A DNA stretch of 64,000 nt from Stropharia rugosoannulata. Taxonomy: Eukaryota > Basidiomycota > Agaricomycetes > Agaricales > Strophariaceae. The position numbers and the translations under genes were made by a program. Numbering within the stretch: position 1 is the first letter of the stretch; every line of letters starts with the position of its first letter. The stretch lies in NCBI GenBank assembly GCA_028532985.1, contig JANCIK010000008.1, positions 186,001-250,000 of the forward strand. Direction: 5' to 3'. The notes under the pieces were generated by a model. It ran no database searches. It had not been told where the DNA came from and saw nothing but the letters and a program-made list of their open reading frames with translations. Positions 56,541-64,000 of this stretch are shown one piece after another.

Positions 56541-56742
56541 AGGGTGTGTGATCACCCTTCACTAAATCAGACAGATAAACGGGACAATGGTCTCGAGTTT
56601 CGTAGTCAGGACCTAGTACATGATATTTATGTATGATAATGCGTACCTCGAGTTTCGTAGTCAGGACGAAGGCTCGAGGATGAAAAAAGCTGTTTTTCTG
56701 TTGAGTGCACGTGATCGCGTTTGTCGTCGTAAGCCCCGCTTA
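56537..56742. mobile_element. About 200-bp insertion in gene U
   Basis: Compared with the left copy, where GGCACATACTCAATCC is continuous, the right copy is split after GGCACAT by about 200 bp and resumes at CACACATACTCAATCC, giving a probable CACAT duplication. The insert begins TGGAAGGGTGTGTGATCACC (an imperfect palindrome) and contains a direct repeat TCGAGTTTCGTAGTCAGGAC. Type unknown. Confidence 0.55.
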
Positions 56743-56916
56743 CACACATACTCAATCCTCCTGTTTACCACCGCGTCGAGTCATCCATAGCAATTGTACC
56801 ACCAGATTACAAAGACTTTGTGTACTATATACGATCTATACTAAGACAGGACGTATCCATTCAGAATGTATTTCGCTCCACCGTCCTTCGCAGTATACGA
56901 GTTACCTCATAACTTC

Positions 56917-57300
56917 TTTCATGCATCATAAGCCTTGGGATCTGCGGCAAGAATCTTATCCACCAGTACTTCTTCCACAACATTCTCAGCCATCCGTTCA
57001 CAGGCCTCCAAGTTGGACACCCCTTCCGCTCTGCCCAACGAAGAGACACAGTTGACCATATCCCCGCCGAGATGTTCTTTGTAGAATGAAAGGACATCAC
57101 TAAACGAAGTGGTCAGCGCGCTCATTAACAGAGGTCTTCAAAACCCCACTTTAACCACCCGATACAATCAATAGCATCAGGGATACACTACTCTAGAGAG
57201 AGGCAGCTTAGTACTAGTATCACTTATGGCAGAATTGAGTACGTACCTAGATGTCACTCTCTATAGAAACATCCCGCGGGAAGGCCGTCAAAGCAGTCGC
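56917..57300 (-). pseudogene. Terpene synthase 3' pseudogene, copy 4
   Basis: Minus strand: exon 2 piece (LTAFPRD, about 57300-57248), exon 3 CIPDAIDCIGWL (about 57185-57150), exon 4 SDVLSFYKEHLGGD to DPKAYDA and a TGA stop in place of Trp, ending about 56917. The sequence past the stop is deleted. Exon 2 joins terminal repeat A at about 57300, mirroring the junction at 22905. Confidence 0.75.
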
Positions 57301-57550
57301 AAGTGATTCGTCCTGCCACGAGTCCGGCCGGAGCGGCATGATTGCCGGAGCTTGAACGCAATGTTGATGGTTTCGTGGGCAACTCGTGGGAGTAATGTCC
57401 ATTGTTACGAACCTTCGCCACCCGATATTCGTAGGCCCGTTCCTTTCTACTTTTATCTTCGATTCATCAGTTTCAATCTGCTTTCATGAAGCGTACTGAA
57501 TGTTGAATGTATGACAATCTAGGAAGGGCTCTAGGGGATAGGCGCGACGA
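57300..57550 (+). repeat. Terminal repeat A, third composite copy
   Basis: GATTCGTCCTGCCACGAGTC at 57307, then CCGGCCGGAGCGGCATGATT, GTGGGAGTAATGTCCATTGT and GAATGTTGAATGTATG. It continues into array T8. Confidence 0.65.
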
Positions 57551-57559
57551 GATGGTGTA

Positions 57560-59985
57560 TTTCGTCTGGGTGAGTCCGTAGCTCAGTCCAGCAATTGCTA
57601 ACAGCGAGTTTTAGTCAAAGTGCGGCATATTATGCATTATGCCACGGAGGCTTCTATCACACTTACTCCTGACCTCGTCCTGCGCTATGTCGCACCTACT
57701 ATATTAGACCTACCTCCCCGCTGGTCCACTGCGGGCCAGTTCGCAGAGCGCGGTGCGGGGGCTTCGTGAGCCTCCGCATTATTGCGTGGAGTAAAGTCGA
57801 TTACCGGAAGACGTATCAGAGCCATGCAATGTATTGCACGGGCTTCGCTCTTTGCTGCCCTCCCCCCGTTCCGACGCGTGCCAACCATCTGCCTGACTCC
57901 GGACTCGCCCGATGGGGTCGCTGGTTCTTACTGTGTTTCTTCGTCGACTTGCCCTTCCCCGGCTTCCCCACCTCCTTCAACTTTCAGGCGGGCAGACTCC
58001 CCGCTCTCAATGCTGTCTTCCGTCAACTCGTTTGTATGTCCTCGTGGTCCGGTGTACGCATTCCCTGCTCTTTGACTCTCGCTCACTGGCTATATGCGTT
58101 TCTCAGACGACTAGCTGTGTTCTGGTACATTCTCTGGCTCTGAGATGTATGATGTCCCCGCAAGTCATGCCGCGGCATATTTTATATCTCTTTCCTGACT
58201 GCATCACTCGCGCGTACTGGACAACCTTTCCGATGACCAGACCTCCCCTTGTCGACACTTACCTACTTCGCCCCACCACCTTGCCACGATATCGAGCCGC
58301 CCCTGCGATGCTCCCAGAGTGCATAGAAGTATAAGCCATCCCGCGGCCCCCGCGGCGTCCGTACTAGGAGTTTTAGAGCCGTCTTCCGTCGACTGTCCCT
58401 GTGCTGTAGTGTATACCAGCTCCCCATCTTTGACCCTCCCTCGCCACTCTACCTGCTTCTCGTAGTACGTGAGGTCCGCGTGACCCGCCGCGTCTGTCAT
58501 TTAGGCACCCTCACGTTTGCGCATACTATTCTTTTTCGGTGCTTATCTGCTAGACATCATTCCATTTTCGGGGCCTCGCTCGCTGTCTCTGCCCCCGCCT
58601 TTGTGCTCGAACAAACATTGACCGGAACCTTCCCACCCCAGTGCCGGCGTCCCCTTCTCTCTTCTCACTTGTGCGTACTGACCGTTCTCCCTTCTCATGA
58701 CAAGGTCCCCTCCTTGCCTCTCCCCATCGGACCATTGAGTCTCCCCTCATCGTTGCTTGCCTAATTCGCTTCACCTTCTTTGCTCGATGCAAGGACTGCA
58801 ACGACATGGTCCGTGACGATTCCGGGTGCATATATGCACTGTCTCGTGCATCTCGTTTTGCGGTGTCCGTACTGGGAGTATAGATATGGTCTCCCGTCGA
58901 CCCCTTTTTATGCCCCTGTGTTCCGTTGCACGCCAGTCCCGCTCTTTCGCTCTCCCTCACTACTGCAACCGCTTCTTGTCCGACTCACTGCTTTCTGGTA
59001 CGCGGCTGTGTATGCGTTCCCCGCATGTCTCGCAGCATCTGATATCATATAAGCACTGATGTACCGTGCTGGTCCCTTGTTCACTCCCCTACGTTTGCAT
59101 ACCGTCCCTCGTCGGTGGTTATCTGTTTTCGGTACCCCTTGCCGATGTCGAGCCACCCCGCCTCCCATGTATGCGTGCTGGGAGTATCTGGCAAGCAGTC
59201 TACGCAATTTGTATGGTCCTGTGTTTAGTGGTACGCCAGGCCCCCAGCTTTGTTCTTCCTCATGTCTGCATCCGCCCCTGGGGCAGCTCACCGTGCTTTC
59301 TGGATGGTCTCATAGTCTGGGCTGTGTATGCGGTCTCACCTTCTCGTATTCTGACGTTGAGGTATGTAGGTGTGCCGAGCCGACCTCCCGAGCAGTACTG
59401 GCAGTCGCTCTCCCCCTGTAATTAGGTGTACATTCCCTGGCCAGTGCTTATCAGATCTGTCTCTCTTTGTGATGTCTCCCCGGCTCACCTCTTTAGCACA
59501 ACAGAAGGCCCCAAGGACCTGCCCTGCGATGCTCCCTGGGTGCATATATGCAGTGTCACATACTGGGCAAGCTGATCCCGCCCCGCAACTGGTACTGGGG
59601 GTACAAAACCGGTCTTTTGTTGGTTCTTTTGCAATTTCTGCTTCCGTGTACTGTTGCTCGCCAGTCCCCACATTTTGGCTCTCCTCTCGTTGCTACATGC
59701 GCTCCTCGGGCAGCCCCTTGCTTTCTCGTACTTGCCTTCGCTGTGGAGTGTGTATGGGGTGCCATCATGTCGTGCAACGTCGTACATCATACAGGCACCC
59801 CGGACTACCATTCACTCTCCTCATTTATGCGTACGTTCTTTATAGCCTCGTGACCTGGCCGCTATAAGAGGCAAATGCGTCTAAAGGACCCTCGTAGAGG
59901 CACTTTGGGCGACTTGCCTCTAGACGGAAAGTCGCAGGTCTACGCTCCCCCGTCGTTACTTATCTGCTTTCTGTCTCCCTTTTCG
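57560..59985 (+). repeat. Promoter-like array T8 (truncated composite element)
   Basis: Cores at 58827 and 59541 (both TGCATATATGCA), TATA-like blocks TACTGGGAGTATAGATATGG (about 58870) and ACTGGGGGTACAAAACCGG (about 59595). It ends abruptly at 59985 in F-box sequence. No 154-aa gene follows, so this composite copy is truncated. Confidence 0.6.
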
Positions 59986-60757
59986 ATGTATGATGGCCCA
60001 GCAAATAGAGAAGCATACATCAAGTTATTGATAAGATTGGTGGATGGGGATGATACAGGCGACGCATTATGTCCGAATATTGAGCACGTAGATGCTCGAT
60101 GTATCCCAATCATAAACATTGACACTGACCGCAGCTTCATGGACACACCCAGAGCGGCGGCAACGCGCGCGACGGGTGAACTTTCTTGTGTTTGACGAGC
60201 GCACGTGAGCAAGCTCTTTCTCTTCCGAACGGCCAGCACTCAGGACCAGGACACTCGCAAATCGAAGACACGGCGAGAATACCTCCTTGCCAGTCACCCT
60301 CTCGACTATCTCTAACATCAAATTTTTTCTCCCACCCTCCCTCTCCTCTAGGTTCTCTCTCAGCTATTTCCAGTAGAGCCGTGCCTAATGTCGTGAGCCA
60401 CTGGTATTCACCTCGGCTCTGCATCATGCGTCTGCGCAGCGGCACACGCCCTGCCGCGCATCCCCAAAACTCCACAAAATAGCTATTATCACTTATCATA
60501 GTTAGTAGAAATATTCACTATCCATTACTTAACGCAGAACAACACACACTGTAGTCTATGAACAATACATTGCAACAGAAGGAACGGCCTGAGGAAGAAA
60601 CACAAGCTTAAGACAGAGATTGGCGCTGTGGAAGAGACTTAGGGCTCGGATCGAGTGCAGGATGCTGGACAGGATGGAAGTAGAGGAGTTTCTGGAGAAG
60701 TTTGATCCGGCGCAGATTCGTCTGGCAGTTTCGCGCTGCTATAATGCATGGTGTTGA
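59985..60757 (+). pseudogene. F-box gene relic split by an insertion
   Basis: Plus-strand 59985-60138 encodes DGPANREAYIKLLIRLVDGD to CIPIINIDT, and 60620-60757 encodes RLRARIECRMLDRMEVEEFL to AVSRCYNAW. Both match the C-terminal third of the F-box gene at 49701-51323. Between them about 480 bp (60139-60619) are foreign. The N-terminal two thirds, with the F-box itself, are missing. It is non-functional. Confidence 0.75.
60139..60619. mobile_element. About 480-bp foreign insertion in the F-box relic
   Basis: It resembles a promoter and first exon more than a transposon: C/T-rich leader (CCCACCCTCCCTCTCCTCTA), then a short frame MRLRSGTRPAAHPQNSTK and stop at 60427-60482. No inverted repeats or clear duplication are seen. 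Its origin is unknown. Confidence 0.35.
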
Positions 60758-61345
60758 TAGATGAGAGACATGAGTCACGCCTATGTATTCACGAAGATTA
60801 TCTACATCCGTTGAACATGCGAGTTGTGGTGTACCCTGAGGTTGATGAAAACAGGTTTGTAGGATTGGATGCAAAGTAGAGTTCCGTAGCTCCTGCATCT
60901 GTATCTGTTTTTTAATATGCGATGATCAATGAGGTGATAACTATTCCGTATATATACTCATTCGTTTCTCAGCGGGTGGTTATGATACCCTTCCGATGTT
61001 GATCCGAGATAACTCAGGAATGATTATTTATGAGTGCCCTAACACAGACTTAATAAAATCAATCGCAAGAATAGATATAATATACAAAATCTTTTTAATC
61101 TGGGAGTAAAAATGCTATGGACGACTCAACGCGGTGTTAAAGAGGAGAACTAAGTGCGACATAAAACCAGCTTGTGTGATTTCTTCTTCGGTGAGTTCCA
61201 TCACGCAGTATATGTTATTGAATTTCTGATCTCTTTGATCATGTTCTGCACCCAGCATCCGGATACATTATCAAAACGAAGATGGGATATATTAGGACCA
61301 CCTGGGATTGTAGCATTTCAGTATCGTAATGTAACTGCGTGATCG
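60757..61345 (+). pseudogene. Relics of the 64-aa ORF and of gene U
   Basis: 60757-60880 and 61245-61345 match the two halves of the ORF at 49513-49707 (the second encodes LSKRRWDILGPPGIVAFQ and ends in a stop). The insert between them includes, on the minus strand at about 61215-61150, a piece of gene U (VMELTEEEI). Nothing here is intact. Confidence 0.5.
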
Positions 61346-61374
61346 TGAAGTACATACCGTGCACGAACGTTCTT

Positions 61375-62285
61375 TTATCGGTGCTCGCGGCCTTTACTGG
61401 TCAGGCCGAGCATGCGAAGGATTTTCTGCTGTCTTGAGTGCGGCATCGCGTAGAAGCCCACGACCGGCGCGTGGTCTGGATAGACGACTCTCTCCGTATG
61501 TCTTGAAGACCTTTCACGATGTTTCGGTCGATGTTTCGAACGGCAATGAAGCCGAGGTCTGGCAAGACAAGATCTTCCGCATGTTATACATGCTTGATCA
61601 TCAGCTTGACGCTCGACGTGCGTTGTGTTGGACATGCCAGAATTGCTGATACGTCCCACAGAATCAGTGGTGAGGTGGTCTGGTAAATGTGGCAGGTCTT
61701 TTCGATTCTCCTCCGTGCGTTCGGATGCATATCCACATCCTGATCCGGAACGCGAAATACAATGGGATCCCTGGTTGTTATTCGATGTGCAGTTTGAGCA
61801 GCTCTGCGTATAAATGAATGTCAGATTCATGCATGAGAACTCGCGCTGAGTGCGTGTAGTTGTGCGTACGCGCCTGATGGAAAGAACTGTTCCCCCCAGC
61901 CATATCGCAGCACCTATTGAGCGACGATGATGGCCTGGAGTGCATAGATTGTGCGCAACGGTTACACTAGATATTTAGTGGTGGTATAAGTAGCATATTC
62001 ACGTTATTTAACAGGGAACATACACCGCGGTCAAGGTGAGTACAGCCATGAGAGTCTGTCCAGGTGTTGTCTCCAAGTGGGGAAGAGTGTTCACTGACGT
62101 CTGAGAGGATTGTTTCGTGCATACATATAAGACTATAGACAGTTCAAAACAAAGGCGAACATACCTTGCAAAGTTACTCGATTGCCGATTATGAAGTTGC
62201 CGCCGTAGATCGTTACGTCATTGCAGTGTCCCAGAATGCTATTTGTTTCTGCTGGAAAATGCGTCTGACTGCTTGTACTGCTCAT
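61375..62285 (-). CDS. M-family small Cys-rich protein, copy Me (208 aa)
   Basis: Minus-strand join(62285..62165, 62100..62024, 61803..61375), exons 121, 77 and 429 nt. Intron 1 has good signals (GTATGT donor, TCTCAG acceptor) and contains changes that close the read-through frame seen in Ma and Md, so splicing is the better model. Exon 3 opens SCSNCTSNNNQGSHC and has GCGYASERTEENRKDLPHL, DDQACITCGRSCLARPR and a basic tail ending GREHR. It lies convergent to relics of the 64-aa ORF and F-box gene, the same order as around Md. Function unknown. Confidence 0.65.
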
Positions 62286-62399
62286 TGATGTGTGTATTTG
62301 ACCAGGAGACAATGAATCCTTGATTCTCTGTTTGAGTTTTGGGCGTCCGTGAGGTGGGTTGAAATGACAAGGGCCTTATAATGGTAGGCATTTGATCGA

Positions 62400-62848
62400 G
62401 CTACTAATAGGATACTCCTAACATTGCATGCACCCACCAAAAACGTGTTTTAAGCCGATACTACTATTTATATGCACGATTTGTGCTTGTAACACTGCTG
62501 GCGCTCAACTATTTATATCAGCCAAAAAGGTGTTGTCATATACGTCTTGTATTTGTTTCGTTGTTTAAGGCCTGCAAATAGGCTTGAAAATGCCTCGGGG
62601 TTACCATGAACGGCAAGCCCGATAGGTATTTCTCTGCCAAAACGGTGTTCAAATAAACATGATGTATTTGACGACCTGTTTTTGGGCACCAAAAATTGGT
62701 GGACGCCAGCAGTGTAAGCACGTGGTGATGTGCACAGTGTGGACAATATCTCGATATTGGAGAAACCGGGTTTCCGGCTGTCTGGCTGGTCGGCACGCTC
62801 TCGGCCGGGATAGTCCGCCATCAATCACGCCGTAACACGCATCGTGCT
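62400..62848. repeat. Short repeats CCAAAAACGTGTT
   Basis: Variants of CCAAAA(A)(C/G)GTGTT occur at about 62438, 62523 and 62637, and an inverse-like ACCAAAAATTGGT at about 62690. A minus-strand frame of 103 codons crosses the region without a recognisable motif. It may be a small mobile element; borders are uncertain. Confidence 0.35.
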
Positions 62849-63098
62849 ACTCGACAGATGCGTCACCCAGCGTCCGACTCACTCCCAGAATCCATCTCTG
62901 CTGCCGGTATGTTGGCCAGTCCTGTAAGTTCCTTCTACTTGCATTAAACTATGTGCTTTGCTCACAGCTAGTGTTGCTTCAGTTTCACCCCAATGTACCT
63001 AGGCTAACTACTTCATCCTTGATCCAATAACAATGACCGCTATCCGACCGCTTTCCAACCTATTCAACATTCATTTAACATGTCAGAGTCCGTAAATC
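62849..63098 (+). other. Possible 5' exon and leader of the following gene
   Basis: An ATG at 62849 opens MRHPASDSLPESISAAGMLA and reaches a GTAAGT donor near 62917, but I could not join it in frame to the next exon, so it is not included in the gene model. Confidence 0.3.
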
Positions 63099-64000
63099 AT
63101 GTACTACCCATCGGACATCGATAGTAGCTCTGAAATGGGTGTACCATGTTCATCTTGTGGCCGCTTCGTTTTGTACAAGCCCTGTGCAAGCAGTCTGAAT
63201 GGAAATCAAGGCCGCCTTGTTGCTGTGGTAAGTTCTGTCTTACAGAAGCACTCCACCCCCTCGGTCTCGGTGCTTAATAGAGTCTTCATAAAAGTGCAAT
63301 GGTCCAAATCTACAGGGCGAGAGTTGCAACACTATGCAGTGGAAGAGAAGTCTATTCTCACCAGGCCCTCTTATCCCGCCTTTGGTCCATTCTCCGTCAA
63401 CCCCATCTACCTTTGCTAGAGCTCAATTTACAACAGAGGCTCCTTTGGGTGCTCCCCGCTGTCTTTTTAGTAGCTGTGGGCAAACCCGACTTGCTGCTGA
63501 CTGTTCCCGATGCTTCTGCCGCAAGCATTGCGTTGCAAGTGGAGGGTGCTCATTGAAGACACATAGTACTGGCCTCCCTGCGTCTGTGTCCATTCTTTCA
63601 ACCTCTCAGCATGTTGTCCCTGGTCTGGTGTTGTCTTCTCAGCAATCATTGGATGACTCCGAGGCACTTCAACACACAAGCCCGACTCAACATTCTCTTG
63701 CAGCCCATGGCAGTCAGTCAGTAATCAACAACCGTGATGGCGAGACCTTAGCGCCAGCATCAGCATCATGGGACTCTTCTGAAACCTATGTTAGCATACC
63801 GCGTCTACATGACTCAGAACTAGACAGCCTCGACACACGTCCGAATCCTCACTACCAATCACATATGCCTGCTATCTTTACGGAGCAGTGGAAACGGGAG
63901 CAGGAACTGGCTGAGGAGCGGCGTAAAACCGAAGCACAGCAGAAAGCGCACGCAGCAAGAGTCAAGAATACCGTAACCGTCTATGCATGGCTAGAGGATC
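63099..64000 (+). CDS. Zinc-finger protein with GRF-like and Cys-rich modules, 5' part
   Basis: Plus-strand 63099..63227 joined to 63295.. running off the window, at least 278 residues. Exon 1 (MYYPSDIDSSSEMG) leads into CSSCGRFVLYKPCASSLNGN with QGRLVAV; across the intron it continues CNGPNLQGESCNTMQW. This C-x2-C...C...C pattern with NxxGR resembles a GRF-type zinc finger. A second cluster follows, RCLFSSCGQTRLAADCSRCF and CRKHCVASGGC. Then comes a Ser/Gln-rich linker and a charged helix (WKREQELAEERRKTEAQQKA) ending VTVYAWLED at the edge. Such proteins are common beside agaricomycete DNA transposons; whether this is one is inference. The acceptor ATAAAAG is the only one that keeps the frame open. 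Confidence 0.6.

Noticed and set aside
57550..57640. tRNA-like A-box sequence (TAGCTCAG) in the terminal repeats, suggesting a SINE or tRNA
   Set aside because: No cloverleaf could be folded and no convincing B box (GGTTCGANTCC) lies at the right distance.
1..64000. CRISPR arrays, bacterial operons, ribosomal RNA genes
   Set aside because: No regular spacer-repeat arrays, Shine-Dalgarno-led gene clusters or rRNA signatures; the introns and element types are eukaryotic.

Overview
The window reads as repeat-rich, nuclear DNA of a filamentous basidiomycete (Agaricomycete type). The signs are short GT-AG introns of about 50-70 nt in almost every gene, a trichodiene-synthase-like terpene synthase, a typical agaricomycete F-box protein, Transposase_21 (CACTA/EnSpm) and Copia elements, and many nested inverted duplications. 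Most of the sequence is transposon-derived or duplicated. I recognise only a handful of probably intact host genes.

Layout. 0.1-1.3 kb: an apparently intact five-exon terpene synthase on the minus strand. 2.4-3.1 kb: a small element built of CACTGAC motifs. 5.2-22.9 kb: a composite palindromic element (copy I), split by a complete 9.3-kb CACTA-type transposon at 5386-14676. That transposon has an 18-bp perfect TIR and a 7-bp target duplication. It carries a 1092-aa transposase, two accessory ORFs and a decayed Hsp100/ClpB fragment. 22.9-27 kb: a terpene synthase pseudogene, a decayed unknown gene (gene U), a 55-aa zinc-knuckle-like ORF and a tandem array. 27.4-29.4 kb: two copies of a multicopy Cys-rich gene (M family) and a minisatellite. 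31.5-40.4 kb: composite palindrome copy II. 40.7-42.9 kb: a terpene synthase 3' copy cut by a Copia LTR, then another M gene. 45.1-48.5 kb: two nested foldback elements with precise target duplications. 48.6-51.3 kb: an M gene, a 64-aa ORF and an F-box gene. 52.3-57.3 kb: an inverted counterpart of 22.9-27 kb. 57.3-60 kb: a truncated third composite copy. 60-62.3 kb: F-box relics and a fifth M gene. 63.1-64 kb: the 5' part of a zinc-finger gene that runs off the end.

Two things stand out. First, each composite palindrome (about 8-9 kb) has the order terminal repeat, inward-facing array of promoter-like units, 154-aa gene reading outward, central spacer, mirrored 154-aa gene, mirrored array, mirrored terminal repeat. 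The two gene copies within one palindrome are almost identical, introns included, while the two palindromes differ by about 19 of 154 residues. This suggests arm-to-arm gene conversion. The 154-aa protein matches no family I know. Second, the M family keeps exact exon lengths (121, 77 and 429 nt) in three dispersed copies, with open frames despite its repeat setting.

The left arm (22.9-29.2 kb) and right arm (42-57.3 kb) form a larger, insertion-disrupted inverted duplication around palindrome II. All gene models were made by eye from frames and splice signals; no database search was run.
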